Source: Catenovulum agarivorans YM01
Lineage (GTDB): Bacteria; Pseudomonadota; Gammaproteobacteria; Enterobacterales; Alteromonadaceae
Length of the DNA: 56,444 bases
NCBI RefSeq assembly: GCF_000281085.1
Contig: NZ_JH767540.1
Location: 15,511-71,954, forward strand
Reading direction: 5' to 3'
The translations under genes were made by a program, and so were the position numbers. Shown piece by piece: positions 9,200 through 19,274 of the stretch; within the stretch, counting starts at the first letter, position 1; the number at the start of each line of letters is the position of its first letter. The notes beneath the pieces were generated by a model. It saw nothing but the letters and a program-made list of their open reading frames with translations. It was not told the origin of the DNA and searched no databases.

Positions 9200-10081
9200 T
9201 TAACTTGTACAGGCTTCATGCCAAAAAGCCGCAACCAAAGGCTCAACTAAGTGTTTTTGCATGCAACAAACGCCAAGTTCAAAAGGCTCGATATCACCGG
9301 CAGCTTCAATACGCACAACTCTTTCGCGTACAGGGCTGTTCTCAATGACAATATCTGGCGCTAAACCAACACCACAGCCGAGTGCCACCATAGATACAAT
9401 GGCTTCATGCCCTGCCACAGTTGCATAAATATTTGGTTTAATATGATGTGACCTAAACCACTTATCACTACGTGTACGGGTAAAACCTGAATCTGCGATT
9501 ATAAACGGAATTGATTGCCAATCTGGTTTATCCACATTGAGTTTGTCTTTGACATCACAGTCCATTTTTGGGCCAATGAGCGACATTGAAATGCGGTCAA
9601 TTGGATGAAAGGCTAAATTATTTGGCATTAAGTCAGGTTTGGCTGACAAAGCGATATCAACTTCACCGCTGGATATTTTTGCCATCGCAAGTGAAGCAGC
9701 ACCGGTTTCGAGCTGAATTTCAATTTTAGGATGATGCTGACTTAACCGCGCCAAAATAGGAGGTATATGTGAATAACAAGCGGTTACCGAACAAAATACT
9801 TTGAGCTGACCGCGTAGCTCATGGCTGTTCACTTGGGTATGTTGTTGAAACTTGTGCCAGTTATCTAATGTTTGCCGTGCAAAGGACAAAAACTGATTAC
9901 CGGCTTCTGTTAAAGCGACACTTCGGTTGTCACGCTCGAGTAAAATACAACCCGCCTCTTCTTCAAGTTTTTTAATCATACGGCTCAAAGTTGGCGCACT
10001 GGTGTGCATAGCCTCTGCCGTTTTAGCAAAGTGCAGGCTTTCAGCTAAATGAATAAAACAACGTAAAGATTTAAGTTCCAC
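9200..10081 (-). CDS. ilvY: LysR-type activator of ilvC, IlvY
   Basis: 293 residues. The N-terminal winged helix (MELKSLRCFIHLAESLHFAKTAEAMH, helix-turn-helix about 18-37, RDNRSVALTEAG wing) and the effector domain match E. coli IlvY closely, notably FCSVTACYSHIPPIL, VDKPDWQSIPFI and the block from YATVAGHEA to GCGVGLAPD. IlvY activates ilvC in response to acetolactate and acetohydroxybutyrate and represses itself. The divergent ilvC neighbour and the palindrome between the genes support this function. Length and gene order are normal. Confidence 0.93.
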   Translation of the reverse strand: MELKSLRCFIHLAESLHFAKTAEAMHTSAPTLSRMIKKLEEEAGCILLERDNRSVALTEAGNQFLSFARQTLDNWHKFQQHTQVNSHELRGQLKVFCSVTACYSHIPPILARLSQHHPKIEIQLETGAASLAMAKISSGEVDIALSAKPDLMPNNLAFHPIDRISMSLIGPKMDCDVKDKLNVDKPDWQSIPFIIADSGFTRTRSDKWFRSHHIKPNIYATVAGHEAIVSMVALGCGVGLAPDIVIENSPVRERVVRIEAAGDIEPFELGVCCMQKHLVEPLVAAFWHEACTS

Positions 10082-10128
10082 CAGCTAGTTACCCATCAAT
10101 TGACCAAGAGTTATTTGAATCTGACCGA

Positions 10129-10149
10129 GTATTTCACAATATGAAATAC
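10129..10149. promoter_or_regulatory. Candidate IlvY operator between ilvY and ilvC
   Basis: Perfect inverted repeat GTATTTCA (10129-10136) / TGAAATAC (10142-10149) with a 5-base spacer. It has the T-N11-A geometry of LysR-type binding sites, lies 47 bases upstream of the ilvY start and about 90 before the ilvC start, and is the best dyad in the divergent region. Confidence 0.6.
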
Positions 10150-10239
10150 AGTTTTTTAAATATATCACTTTAAGCAACGTCTGTAATTAGGTAAAGTGTG
10201 CGCAAATTTTTATCAGGTAAATTCGATAGGATAATCAAG

Positions 10240-11730
10240 ATGGGTCAAAATTATTTCAATACCCTTACTATGGCTGAAAAGTTAGAGCAATTGGGTAAAT
10301 GTCGTTTCATGGACCGCAGCGAATTCGCAAACGGTTGTGAAGCATTAAAAGGCAAAAAAGTTGTTATCGTAGGTTGTGGTGCTCAAGGTTTAAACCAAGG
10401 TTTAAACATGCGCGATTCTGGTTTAGACATTTCTTATGCTTTACGTGAATCTGCAATTGAAGCTAAGCGTCAATCTTGGAAAAACGCTACTGAAAACGGC
10501 TTCACTGTTGGTACTTACGAAGAGTTAATTCCGACTGCTGATTTAGTATGTAACTTAACACCAGACAAACAACACACAGCAGTTGTTGGTGCAGTTATGC
10601 CATTAATGAAACAAGGCGCAACTTTAGCTTACTCTCACGGTTTCAACATTGTTGAAGAAGGCATGCAAATTCGTGATGACATCACTGTTATCATGTGTGC
10701 GCCTAAGTGTCCTGGTTCTGAAGTACGTGAAGAATACAAGCGTGGTTTCGGCGTTCCTACATTGATCGCTGTTCACCCAGCAAACGATCCACAAGGTCAC
10801 GGTTTAGAGTGGGCTAAAGCATACGCTTCTGCAACTGGTGGTGACCGTGCAGGTGTTCTTGAGTCTTCATTTGTTGCTGAAGTTAAGTCTGACTTAATGG
10901 GTGAGCAAACTATCCTTTGTGGTATGTTGCAAACTGGCGCTATCTTAGGTTACGAAAAAATGGTAGCTGAAGGTGTTGACGCAGGTTACGCTTCTAAATT
11001 GATCCAATACGGTTGGGAAACTATCACTGAAGCGCTTAAATACGGCGGCATCACAGGTATGATGGATCGTCTTTCTAACCCAGCTAAAATCGAATGTTTC
11101 GCTTTAGCAGGTGAGTTAAAAGACATTTTACGTCCATTGTTCCGTAAACACATGGACGACATCATCACAGGTCACTTCTCTAAAACTATGATGGAAGACT
11201 GGGCAAATGATGACGTTAACTTGTTAACATGGCGTGCAGAAACTGCTGAAACAGCTTTCGAAAAATCTTCTTCTCAAGAAGCGTCTATCGACGAGCAAGA
11301 ATACTTCGACAACAACATCTTGTTTGTTGCTATGGTTAAAGCAGGTGTTGAATTAGCATTCGAAGCTATGACTGAAGTTGGTATCATCGACGAGTCAGCT
11401 TACTACGAGTCTCTACATGAAACTCCGTTAATCGCTAACACTATCGCGCGTAAGAAATTATACGAAATGAACGTAGTAATTTCTGACACAGCTGAATACG
11501 GTTGTTACTTATTCGCTCACGCTGCAGTGCCATTGTTAAAAGACTTCGTAAACGACTTAGACAGCGCGTTTATCGGTCAGTACAAAGCACCTAAGTCTAA
11601 CTCTGTAGACAACGCTTTATTAGTACGTGTTAACGACGAAATTCGTAACCACCCTGTTGAGTGGGTTGGTCAAGAATTACGTGGTTATATGACTGACATG
11701 AAAGCTATCGTTGATAAAAACGAAATCTAA
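10240..11730 (+). CDS. ilvC: Ketol-acid reductoisomerase, class II (long form)
   Basis: 496 residues from the ATG at 10240, preceded by AGGATA; a GTG 14 codons upstream is in frame but adds residues foreign to the family. Rossmann NADP-binding segment [16 protein letters not shown] (about 37-52) with [14 protein letters not shown], whose Arg and Ser residues bind the NADPH phosphate. Two C-terminal knotted KARI domains make this the long enterobacterial-type form (E. coli 491 residues). Catalytic acidic residues lie in [13 protein letters not shown] and in the repeat copy. It converts acetolactate or acetohydroxybutyrate to the dihydroxy acids in valine and isoleucine synthesis, needing Mg2+ and NADPH. 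Codon use is strongly biased towards optimal codons, consistent with high expression. Monocistronic, with its own terminator. Confidence 0.97.
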   Translation: MGQNYFNTLTMAEKLEQLGKCRFMDRSEFANGCEALKGKKVVIVGCGAQGLNQGLNMRDSGLDISYALRESAIEAKRQSWKNATENGFTVGTYEELIPTADLVCNLTPDKQHTAVVGAVMPLMKQGATLAYSHGFNIVEEGMQIRDDITVIMCAPKCPGSEVREEYKRGFGVPTLIAVHPANDPQGHGLEWAKAYASATGGDRAGVLESSFVAEVKSDLMGEQTILCGMLQTGAILGYEKMVAEGVDAGYASKLIQYGWETITEALKYGGITGMMDRLSNPAKIECFALAGELKDILRPLFRKHMDDIITGHFSKTMMEDWANDDVNLLTWRAETAETAFEKSSSQEASIDEQEYFDNNILFVAMVKAGVELAFEAMTEVGIIDESAYYESLHETPLIANTIARKKLYEMNVVISDTAEYGCYLFAHAAVPLLKDFVNDLDSAFIGQYKAPKSNSVDNALLVRVNDEIRNHPVEWVGQELRGYMTDMKAIVDKNEI

Positions 11731-11754
11731 TTTTAAGTTTTATACTTAATCTTT

Positions 11755-11782
11755 AAAAAATGCAGCTTCGGCTGCATTTTTT
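11755..11782 (+). terminator. Terminator of ilvC
   Basis: TGCAGC (11761-11766), TTCG tetraloop, GCTGCA (11771-11776), flanked by an A-run and followed by six T. It is a textbook intrinsic terminator 25 bases after the ilvC stop and could act in both directions. Confidence 0.93.
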
Positions 11783-11925
11783 ATTTGAACACCGCCCATT
11801 AAATCAGTTACTTTTTCCACCCACTTCACAATATATTTCTGCGCTCATTGATCTCAATCGAGATAAAAGGTGTAATGAGCATATGGTGTAGATAACCATT
11901 TTACGAATTAGGTAAAACATTTAGC

Positions 11926-14900
11926 ATGCTCACAGAAATCATCACTTTGTTTGAAATCCCAACCAACAGTTTGTTGACCGATGGTGATTACAACCCATGG
12001 TTAGTCGCTCTATCTGTGGTGGTTGCGATATTATCTTCTTTTATGGGATTACAAATTGCTGATTATGCAGCGTCAAATAAAAGTCCATTAAGAAGAAATT
12101 TGGCGCTGGCAACTGGTGCATTGGCGCTAGGTGGTGGCGTGTGGTCTATGCACTTTATTGGTATGACAGCATTTAGATTGTGTACTACGGTCGACTACAA
12201 TATCCCAATTACCGCTCTGTCGGTTATCCCCTCGTTGCTTGCAAGCTGGGTTGCGTTAAGAATTACCAGTAGTGCAAACATAAATGGTAAAACCTTACTA
12301 ATCGGTGGTGTGCTGGTTGGATCTGGCATAGGCGCAATGCATTACACTGGTATGGCAGCTATGGAAATGGCTCCTTTGCTGCGATACGACATAAGTTTAT
12401 TTTTATTATCTATAGTGGTTGCGGTTACTCTGTCTGTATTAGCACTTTCAATTAAATTTGCTTTAGGCAAACTAGCAATCCCATACGCAAACTCAACCAT
12501 AAAAAGCCTCGCCGCAGCGATAGTTATGGGCCTCGCGATAGCCGGTATGCACTACACAGGCATGGCCGCAGCTCGATTTGTATTGCCACCAGGGTTAGAA
12601 CTGTCTAAACAAACTGGTGAAATTTCCCTGTATCTTGGCTATGGCATAGGTTTTGTCACACTCATGATGATAGGCGCAGTTCTAGTCACTCATTACCTGT
12701 TCAAAATTCGTGATTTATCTAGGCAAACTGCCTATAGCGAGCGCCGTATGCGGGCAGTGATGAATACCGCAATAGATGCTATTTTCACCTTAGATAAAAA
12801 TGGTGTAATTTTAGAAATCAGCCAAGCGTGTGAAGCTTTGTTAGGCTGGACTCAACAGGATATGCTTGGAAAACCGATAGCAGAGTATTTACCAGAAAAA
12901 TTTCGTACTGAATTTGAAAACCAACTAAATACTGGGGTAAATGCCTTTGTTGGTCGGAGCCGCGAGGTGCAAGTACTCCATCAACAAGGCCACCTTGTTG
13001 ATGTTCGAGTTTCAGTTGGTACAGTCAAACTAGATAACGAAACCTTATATGTCGCAATAGTTTCTGACTTAACCGAACGCGCAAAGATGGAAAAAGCGCT
13101 TAGAGAAAACGAAAGTAAATTCCGTTCACTCATTACCAATATTCCAGGCATAGCATTTCGTTGTTTAGACACTGAAGGCTGGCCTATGCTCTACATCAGT
13201 GATGCCGTTGAAAAAATTACTGGTTACCCTGCATCTGACTTTGTCTACCCTCAGCAAACACGTTACTTTTCTGATTTAATCCACCCTGACGATTTAGAGC
13301 GCGTATCCGACTATTATAATGAAACTGGGTTGTATGCTTTTGAATACCGTATTATCGACAAACATGGTGTGCAACATTGGTTATTGGAACAAGGTAGTTT
13401 AACCAAAGACCCAATCACAGGGGAGAATTGCCTTGATGGTTTTATTATGGACATTAGCGAACGTAAATTTATGGAAGATGAATTACGCATCGCCAAAGAA
13501 GAAGCCGAACAAGCAGCAGCTGCCCGTGCCGCATTTACTGCCAATATGAGTCATGAAATACGTACGCCTATGAATGCGATTATTGGTTTTAGCGACATAT
13601 TATTAGACTCAGAGCTGCCATTAGAACAATACAAACACGTCAAAACCATCAATCATTCAGCAAGATCCTTGTTATATCTGCTGAATGACGTCCTAGACAG
13701 TGCCAAACTTGATAAAGGCAAACTTGAACTAGAACAAACGAACTTCAGCTTAGTTGAAGAAGTTGATACTGTGATTTCCACCCTATACCTAGAAGCGCAA
13801 AATAAAGGACTACAACTGTATAGCACTATGGATGAAAGTGTCTTACCTTATTATTTAGGTGATCCAAACAGAATTCGCCAAATTTTAACCAACATTATAG
13901 GAAATGCGATCAAATTTACATTGGATGGCACGGTTAAAGTTGAAGTGACACAACAAGACAGTGTATCGATCAAAGTGGTCGATACAGGTATTGGTATGTC
14001 ACCAGAACAAATGAAACAAATATTTGAACCATATACGCAAGCAGATGCGTCTATTAGTCGCAAGTTTGGCGGCACAGGCTTAGGCACAACCATTAGCTTT
14101 AAATTAGCCCAACTCATGGGCGGCTCAATTCATGTTACGAGTCAGCCGAATAAAGGCAGTACCTTCGAAATAGTTTTACCACTAGCGCCAGGGGTTAAGC
14201 CCAAACAAAAAGTTAAACTAAGTAACCAAGTAAGCTTGCCACAATTACGCATTCTGTTAGTGGACGATATTCAACAAAATATCGACTTGCTTACAGTAGT
14301 ATTAGAGCGTGACGACCATATTGTAGACAGCTGTTACAATGGTGAACAAGCTTTGACAAAACTACGCAAGAAAAACGATTACGACCTAATCATTATGGAT
14401 ATACAAATGCCGGTTATGGATGGATTAGATGCGAGCATGACTTGGCGTAAATATGAAGTCGAACACGGTTTAACTAGCATACCTATTATTGCATTAACCG
14501 CTAGTGTTATGGCTAACGACAAGATGAGAGCTCAACAAGCTGGCATGAATGGTTTTGCCAATAAACCAATAGACCCATTACAAATTAAACAAGAAATGGC
14601 TCGGGTGCTCAATATCACGATACCAACAGAAATTTTCCCAGCACATGCGGATACCCAAACAAGCTGCATAGATATCGAAAGGGGTATAAGCCTGTGGGGT
14701 GATAAAAATACATTTTTCTCTGAAATACAGCGGTTTATGCAAGATAATCCCAATATAGATTTACAGCTATCAAGCCTAGTGGAGCAACAAAACTGGAGTG
14801 AGCTGCAACACTATGCACATAAAATAAAAGGTGTAGCGGGCAATTTGTCACTGCCAAAACTCACCAGTTTATTTAGTCAATTAGAAAGAGTACTAAGACG

Positions 14901-15240
14901 ACGTGACACAAAAACACTGCCAACACTAATAGAGCAAATTGCGCAGCATCAAGCTAAACTGCTAAAAACATGTGAACAAGAAAATATAGCTGAGTCAATT
15001 GAAACTCCAGTTGTTGGTCAAACAAATAATCAGTTTGTTAAAATGTTAGAAACTATTAATCAACTAGCGCTTTCGAGCCAAGTTGATGATCAGCTTAACG
15101 CAGATCTGCTCAAATTAACTCCGGTTAAATATAAAGATCAACTGAACCAAGCAATTGACCTATTGAATGATTTTGAATTTAAAAAAGCCCTTGGATTAAT
15201 TCAAAGCATTCAATTAGATGCCGTTGGAGGGCAGTCATGA
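11926..15240 (+). CDS. MHYT-domain hybrid sensor histidine kinase
   Basis: 1104 residues. Residues 15-260 are seven membrane helices of an MHYT sensor with three copies of the motif (MHFIGM near 75, MHYTGM near 137 and 207), proposed to bind copper and sense O2, CO or NO. Then PAS (about 270-385), second PAS with PAC (about 395-515), HisKA with the phospho-accepting His in SHEIRTP (about 540), HATPase ([22 protein letters not shown]; about 640-755), receiver domain (DD near 778, phospho-Asp in [10 protein letters not shown] near 823) and HPt with HKIKG (about 964). This gives a complete His-Asp-His phosphorelay in one chain. The stop overlaps the next start (ATGA), so the HD-GYP response regulator is probably its output. 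Confidence 0.93.
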   Translation: MLTEIITLFEIPTNSLLTDGDYNPWLVALSVVVAILSSFMGLQIADYAASNKSPLRRNLALATGALALGGGVWSMHFIGMTAFRLCTTVDYNIPITALSVIPSLLASWVALRITSSANINGKTLLIGGVLVGSGIGAMHYTGMAAMEMAPLLRYDISLFLLSIVVAVTLSVLALSIKFALGKLAIPYANSTIKSLAAAIVMGLAIAGMHYTGMAAARFVLPPGLELSKQTGEISLYLGYGIGFVTLMMIGAVLVTHYLFKIRDLSRQTAYSERRMRAVMNTAIDAIFTLDKNGVILEISQACEALLGWTQQDMLGKPIAEYLPEKFRTEFENQLNTGVNAFVGRSREVQVLHQQGHLVDVRVSVGTVKLDNETLYVAIVSDLTERAKMEKALRENESKFRSLITNIPGIAFRCLDTEGWPMLYISDAVEKITGYPASDFVYPQQTRYFSDLIHPDDLERVSDYYNETGLYAFEYRIIDKHGVQHWLLEQGSLTKDPITGENCLDGFIMDISERKFMEDELRIAKEEAEQAAAARAAFTANMSHEIRTPMNAIIGFSDILLDSELPLEQYKHVKTINHSARSLLYLLNDVLDSAKLDKGKLELEQTNFSLVEEVDTVISTLYLEAQNKGLQLYSTMDESVLPYYLGDPNRIRQILTNIIGNAIKFTLDGTVKVEVTQQDSVSIKVVDTGIGMSPEQMKQIFEPYTQADASISRKFGGTGLGTTISFKLAQLMGGSIHVTSQPNKGSTFEIVLPLAPGVKPKQKVKLSNQVSLPQLRILLVDDIQQNIDLLTVVLERDDHIVDSCYNGEQALTKLRKKNDYDLIIMDIQMPVMDGLDASMTWRKYEVEHGLTSIPIIALTASVMANDKMRAQQAGMNGFANKPIDPLQIKQEMARVLNITIPTEIFPAHADTQTSCIDIERGISLWGDKNTFFSEIQRFMQDNPNIDLQLSSLVEQQNWSELQHYAHKIKGVAGNLSLPKLTSLFSQLERVLRRRDTKTLPTLIEQIAQHQAKLLKTCEQENIAESIETPVVGQTNNQFVKMLETINQLALSSQVDDQLNADLLKLTPVKYKDQLNQAIDLLNDFEFKKALGLIQSIQLDAVGGQS

Positions 15241-16232
15241 GCCAAATACCAAATTCAAGCCCAGCAATTTTAGTGGTCGACGATGAGCCAACTAACCTGC
15301 GGGTGCTGAAAGGGATCTTGCAACAAGATTACCAGCTGACATTTGCTAAATCAGGTGAAGATGCACTGCAAATAGTCGCAGATAAAAAACCCAATCTGAT
15401 TTTGCTCGACATTATGATGCCAAATATGTCGGGTTATGATGTATGCCGAAAACTTAAAGCAGACCTCAACACGTCCTCGATACCTATTATTTTTGTTTCC
15501 GCATTAAACGATGAACTAGACGAAGCTTTGGGTTTTGAGTTAGGTGCAGTTGACTACATTACCAAACCTGTCTCCCCTGCCATAGTGAAAGCCAGAGTAA
15601 AAACCCACTTATCGCTAGTACAAGCGGACGAGCTAAAACGCACGCGTATGCAGGTTATTCAAGTATTAGGTCGTGCTGCAGAGTACAAAGATAACGAAAC
15701 AGGTATGCATGTAATTCGCATGAGCCACTACGCAAAAATATTGGCTAAAGCGATAGGTTTGTCTGAGTTTCAAGCAGATAAGATAATGCATGCAGCGCCT
15801 ATGCATGACATTGGTAAAATTGGTATAGCCGATAATATTCTGCAAAAACCAGGGCGCTTAACCGACGAAGAAATGGCGGAAATGCGCAAACACCCTGAAA
15901 TAGGCGCAGAAATTTTAGGTGAATGTGAATCTGGATTACTTAAACTAGCCCAATCAATAGCGCTAACTCATCACGAAAAATGGGATGGCACAGGTTACCC
16001 AAATGGTCTAGCAGGTGAAGATATTCCATTAGAAGGTCGTATTGTCGCCCTTGCTGATGTATTTGATGCATTAACCAGTGAGCGTCCGTACAAAAAAGCT
16101 TGGTCAATTGAAAAAACGGTTGAATTTGTCCAGTCACAAAGTGGCATTCACTTTGATCCAAAATTAGTTACTGCACTCGTGCAAAACTTGCCAGAATTTT
16201 TAGTAATAAAAGAAAAGTGGCAAGAAGTTTAA
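15237..16232 (+). CDS. Response regulator with HD-GYP phosphodiesterase domain
   Basis: 331 residues. Receiver domain at 1-125 with the acidic pair DDE (about 15), phospho-acceptor Asp in LLDIMMP (about 58) and Lys in TKPV (about 108). HD-GYP domain at 140-325: HDIGKIGI with the HD metal ligands (about 190), [11 protein letters not shown] (about 243-253) and [15 protein letters not shown]. All recognisable HD-GYP ligands are present, so it should hydrolyse c-di-GMP to pGpG or GMP. It overlaps the MHYT kinase by 4 bases, an arrangement that argues for the kinase controlling phosphodiesterase output. A terminator lies about 90 bases downstream. Confidence 0.93.
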   Translation: MSQIPNSSPAILVVDDEPTNLRVLKGILQQDYQLTFAKSGEDALQIVADKKPNLILLDIMMPNMSGYDVCRKLKADLNTSSIPIIFVSALNDELDEALGFELGAVDYITKPVSPAIVKARVKTHLSLVQADELKRTRMQVIQVLGRAAEYKDNETGMHVIRMSHYAKILAKAIGLSEFQADKIMHAAPMHDIGKIGIADNILQKPGRLTDEEMAEMRKHPEIGAEILGECESGLLKLAQSIALTHHEKWDGTGYPNGLAGEDIPLEGRIVALADVFDALTSERPYKKAWSIEKTVEFVQSQSGIHFDPKLVTALVQNLPEFLVIKEKWQEV

Positions 16233-16318
16233 AACGACATATATTAGCTTGTAAAAATTAGTCACTAAAGCAGATTGCCCCTCCATCTCCAGAACAGAAA
16301 AGAACAACAATGAACATT

Positions 16319-16355
16319 AAAACAGACGCTAACACAGTTACCGTCTGTTTTATTG
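16319..16355 (+). terminator. Terminator after the HD-GYP gene
   Basis: Ten-base arms AAAACAGACG (16319-16328) / CGTCTGTTTT (16342-16351), 13-base loop, then ATTG. It separates the two-component operon from the hipBA-like pair. Confidence 0.8.
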
Positions 16356-16393
16356 TGCATTAAATTGATTTACTGAGTTATCTAGCCTATAGT

Positions 16394-16401
16394 TTGTACA
16401 A
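16394..16401. promoter_or_regulatory. Short palindrome upstream of the HipB-like gene
   Basis: TTGTACAA, a perfect 8-base palindrome 24 bases before the antitoxin-like start. HipB-type antitoxins repress their own operon by binding dyads here, but a palindrome this short can occur by chance. Confidence 0.25.
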
Positions 16402-16425
16402 TCATAAAGAGCTATTGGTTTCATA

Positions 16426-16761
16426 ATGAGCAAAGTTAAATATAACTTTAGCAAGCAAACATTGTATGCGCTTGAGCACTATGCAAACTTATTGAAGATT
16501 GCACGTAAAAATAGAAATATGACAGTTGTTGAACTCACCGACAAACTAGGTGTTTCACGCACGACCGTGGACAAAATACTAAAAGGCGACCCAACCGCAA
16601 ACATAGGGTACTACTTTGAAGCTTCACGCATTTTAGGGGTAAATCTATTCAACCAAGAGCCATCTAGACTCGAAGTAAGCAAACGAAGCTCTGACAAAAT
16701 AGACTCTTTACTTCCAAAACGAATCAGGAATAAGAAAGAGGTTTTAGACAATGACTTCTAA
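16426..16761 (+). CDS. XRE-family regulator, HipB-like antitoxin
   Basis: 111 residues. Residues 18-72 form a Cro/C1-type helix-turn-helix (LLKIARKNRNMTVVELTDKL, GVSRTTVDKILKGD). A basic tail follows (SKRSSDKIDSLLPKRIRNKK). It is longer than E. coli HipB (88), mainly at the N-terminus. The stop codon lies 11 bases inside the following hipA-like gene, the usual antitoxin-toxin layout. By family knowledge it would bind and neutralise the kinase and repress the operon. No strong ribosome binding site precedes the ATG. Confidence 0.8.
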   Translation: MSKVKYNFSKQTLYALEHYANLLKIARKNRNMTVVELTDKLGVSRTTVDKILKGDPTANIGYYFEASRILGVNLFNQEPSRLEVSKRSSDKIDSLLPKRIRNKKEVLDNDF

Positions 16762-18025
16762 CAACACTTGCTATGTATGGAAATGGCTCAAAGGGAAAAC
16801 GGAACCTGTGGTGGCAGGAATCATCCGAATTGATAACAACGGTGAAATGAGCTTTCGCTACGGTAATTCATACCTGCAACGCAACGATAAAGAGCCAATC
16901 TATGCCGAAGAATTGCCGTTAATTGGAGAACAAATGTTTGCTGGCAATATCGGGTTGATAAATTTTTCATCTATTCGCGATGCTGCTCCAGACGCTTGGG
17001 GGCGCCGTGTTATTCACAGTAAACTAGAACTAGACCCTGATCAGTTTTTAGATGAAATGACCTATATGATGAATTCCTCATCAGACCGTATTGGCTCTAT
17101 AGATTTCCAGTCATCACCAACCCAATATGAAGCAAGAGACGTCGAGCAAGCCACTCTTGCTGAATTGCAGAGCGCTGCGGATATCATTGCAGCTGGTCAA
17201 AAGTTACCCATTGAATTAGACAAAGCTCTATTACATGGAACCGCTTTGGGTGGAGCAAGACCAAAGGCCATGATCATCGACAATGACGCCAAATATATCG
17301 CCAAGTTCTCCACATCCACAGACACATACGATATCGTTAAGTCTGAGTACATAGCTATGAAATTGGCAACGCTGTGTGGTATCAATGCAGCAGAAGTAAA
17401 ACTTGTCCATACAACTGGGAAAGATGCCTTGCTGGTAAAACGCTTCGATCGCGAAAAAGTAGCAGGTAACAACTGGTATCGCCAGTCTATGATTTCAGGA
17501 TTAACCGTTCTACAACTGGATGAGAGCATTGCTCACTACTCAAGCTACCCTGAAATAGTTGAGAAAATGCAACGTTTATGTAAATCATTCAGTGAAGACG
17601 CTACAGAGTTATACAAACGAGTTGTTTTTAACGTATTGATTGGCAATACGGATGATCATGCAAGAAACCATGCGTTTTTCGTTGACGGGGAGCAACTATT
17701 GCTAACGCCTGCTTATGACATCTGCCCACAAAACCGCACAGGTGGCGAAGCTGGACATGGAATGATCATTCACAAAGGTTCAAATAAATCTACAATCAAA
17801 AACTGCCTACTTGCCGCCCCGACTTTCCACGTTTCACCTAAAGATGCACTTAAGATCATTGAAAACCAAATTAAAACGATCAACCACAAATTTGAGAATT
17901 TGTGTGATGAAGCGAATCTATCGCCAGAAGGCCGTAGAATCCTGTGGAAGCGCGCTGTACTTAACGATTATATTTTCTATGAACACGACGAACTCAAAGA
18001 GTTGGTAACTTATCAATTACCTTAG
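16751..18025 (+). CDS. HipA-family serine/threonine kinase toxin
   Basis: 424 residues (E. coli HipA 440). The N-terminal HipA_N/couple region (8-110) is followed by the kinase-like fold: glycine-rich loop GTALGGARPKAMI (about 158), ATP-binding lysine in YIAKFS (about 181), catalytic loop LIGNTDDHARNH (about 298-309) and metal-binding Asp in TPAYDICP (about 327). All core kinase residues are present, so it is probably active. HipA kinases phosphorylate aminoacyl-tRNA synthetases (GltX in E. coli) and trigger dormancy. The ATG lies inside the last codons of the HipB-like gene. The 3' end is only 4 bases from the convergent Imm26-like gene. Confidence 0.88.
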   Translation: MTSNNTCYVWKWLKGKTEPVVAGIIRIDNNGEMSFRYGNSYLQRNDKEPIYAEELPLIGEQMFAGNIGLINFSSIRDAAPDAWGRRVIHSKLELDPDQFLDEMTYMMNSSSDRIGSIDFQSSPTQYEARDVEQATLAELQSAADIIAAGQKLPIELDKALLHGTALGGARPKAMIIDNDAKYIAKFSTSTDTYDIVKSEYIAMKLATLCGINAAEVKLVHTTGKDALLVKRFDREKVAGNNWYRQSMISGLTVLQLDESIAHYSSYPEIVEKMQRLCKSFSEDATELYKRVVFNVLIGNTDDHARNHAFFVDGEQLLLTPAYDICPQNRTGGEAGHGMIIHKGSNKSTIKNCLLAAPTFHVSPKDALKIIENQIKTINHKFENLCDEANLSPEGRRILWKRAVLNDYIFYEHDELKELVTYQLP

Positions 18026-18029
18026 TCGA

Positions 18030-18482
18030 TTAGTAGGATCTATCACTACCACCTGAGCGGATACGCTCTATTAGCAGAGTATCGTTAATAACTCCGCGAA
18101 TTGGGTACTTCATTTGTTCAGGTGATAGCTTACCAATTCGCTCGTCATTTTCTCCATCCCATAACCACCATACCTCTACTACTCCTGATTGATTCGCGAC
18201 ACCAGCACGAAAAGTTGGAAACGTTTTAAATTCGTCTTTGATTGGTAAATTACCAACAATATTTACGATTCCTCGATTCACAGCAGCACCAAGCGGAAAA
18301 AACGTTGTAAATTGCAACTCGAATGTGGACAACTCACTAACATTTCTGACTTTTTCTTGAACTTGAAACACTCGCAATAAAGCACCATATTGTTTGTGCT
18401 TATGTGTATATTGAGCGTATCCATACCCAGTACCAGACAGTGGAATCTCAATTATATCTCCTATTTTTGGACGTTTATTCAT
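18030..18482 (-). CDS. Imm26-like immunity protein
   Basis: 150 residues, no signal peptide. The pattern KIGDIIEIPL at the start, GNLPIKDEF in the middle, then VVEVWWLWDGEN, RIGKLSPEQMKYPIR and NDTLLIERI at the end fits the Imm26 family, whose members protect against toxins of polymorphic or contact-dependent systems. No cognate toxin gene is present in the window, so it is an orphan immunity gene. The start follows an AGAGGTG element and a GTTAGCT-containing boundary resembling that upstream of the XRE gene near 55.7 kb. It converges tightly with hipA. Family assignment is from memory of conserved segments. Confidence 0.65.
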   Translation of the reverse strand: MNKRPKIGDIIEIPLSGTGYGYAQYTHKHKQYGALLRVFQVQEKVRNVSELSTFELQFTTFFPLGAAVNRGIVNIVGNLPIKDEFKTFPTFRAGVANQSGVVEVWWLWDGENDERIGKLSPEQMKYPIRGVINDTLLIERIRSGGSDRSY

Positions 18483-18486
18483 AGGG

Positions 18487-18506
18487 CACCTCTGAGAGCT
18501 AACACC
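18487..18506 (-). other. Cassette-boundary-like motif, copy 1
   Basis: Plus-strand CACCTCTGAGAGCTAACACC. On the minus strand it reads GGTGTTAGCT-CTC-AGAGGTG, ending a few bases before the Imm26-like start. A near-identical element occurs at 55715-55735. GTTAGCT fits the R' core of integron attC sites (GTTRRRY) at six of seven positions, and an 11-base palindrome CGCCTCAGGCG precedes it. I could not find a convincing partner R'' box. Confidence 0.35.
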
Positions 18507-18578
18507 GCCTGAGGCGATTCATCTGCAAGCGCTGAAACGGAGAGTTTTCGACGAAGTATGTGTTCCTGGCACGTCATA

Positions 18579-19274
18579 TTAAGTATCCGTTGTAATTTCA
18601 TCCCATTCCTGTCCGCAGTAACCCATTAACCAATTTATTGCATAATGCCTTTCTTGTACCAAGCCCGGAATAATCGCATCAGGGAGTGGCCGGCTATTTA
18701 TTTGCGCGTCTCGAATTTCCCAATGGGCTTGATAGATCAACTCATTGACATCATATATTTCATCTTCAGAACGAAGCTCTGACGATTCAAGGAATTCCCT
18801 CGTGCTTTTTAAGTAAAAGCTGCAAACCGATTTAATTTTTTGTACGTCACACAGCTCAATGAAATTCGATACTGAAGGTATTTTTTGGAGCGCCCATAGC
18901 AGGAGATAAAGAGCTTCAACCCTCCAGGTTGCATTGACCTTCTGTTGTTCTGTAGGGCTTGCAGTCTCAAGCAACACCTTCTCTTCGGCAGATACAACCC
19001 TCCATAGATCTTGATTTTTAAGCCAATCTACAATTTCTGCTCTATCTTCACCATGACCTGCTGACACAACGCCAAATAACACAACGCATCGTTGAGCACA
19101 TGCTAAAGCCGTCTGAAATTCGTCTTCAAAATCATCCTCTTTATCGCCGTCTTCCGCTGAAACAAGCCCATAAACATACGAATTATCAAAGCCACACTCT
19201 TTACAAATAGCATTGTCGAGATTTAAGGTTTTATCTTCCTTATCACAATTTGTGCAAAACACATTAGCTCCCAT
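18579..19274 (-). CDS. DUF4272 domain protein with N-terminal zinc ribbon
   Basis: 231 residues. Residues 7-27 carry a CxxC...CxxC zinc ribbon (CTNC, CKEC). From about residue 60 the DUF4272 pattern is clear: RCVVLFGVVSAG, SAEEKVLLE, TWRVEALYLLLWAL and the ending QERHYAINWLMGYCGQEWDEITTDT-type block. Function of DUF4272 is unknown; members are common among accessory genes and near immunity proteins. An acidic linker (EDGDKEDDFEDEF) follows the ribbon. It is upstream of, and same-strand as, the Imm26-like gene across a 96-base gap. Confidence 0.75.
   Translation of the reverse strand: MGANVFCTNCDKEDKTLNLDNAICKECGFDNSYVYGLVSAEDGDKEDDFEDEFQTALACAQRCVVLFGVVSAGHGEDRAEIVDWLKNQDLWRVVSAEEKVLLETASPTEQQKVNATWRVEALYLLLWALQKIPSVSNFIELCDVQKIKSVCSFYLKSTREFLESSELRSEDEIYDVNELIYQAHWEIRDAQINSRPLPDAIIPGLVQERHYAINWLMGYCGQEWDEITTDT

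Noticed and set aside
16310-16363. 17-codon ORF MNIKTDANTVTVCFIVH after the HD-GYP gene
   Set aside because: It lies entirely over the terminator stem (16319-16351) and lacks a good ribosome site.
18500-18620. Complete attC site between the Imm26-like and DUF4272 genes
   Set aside because: A GTTAGCT box and a CGCCTCAGGCG palindrome exist, but I found no matching R'' and L'' partner at attC distance; only the shared boundary motif is reported.
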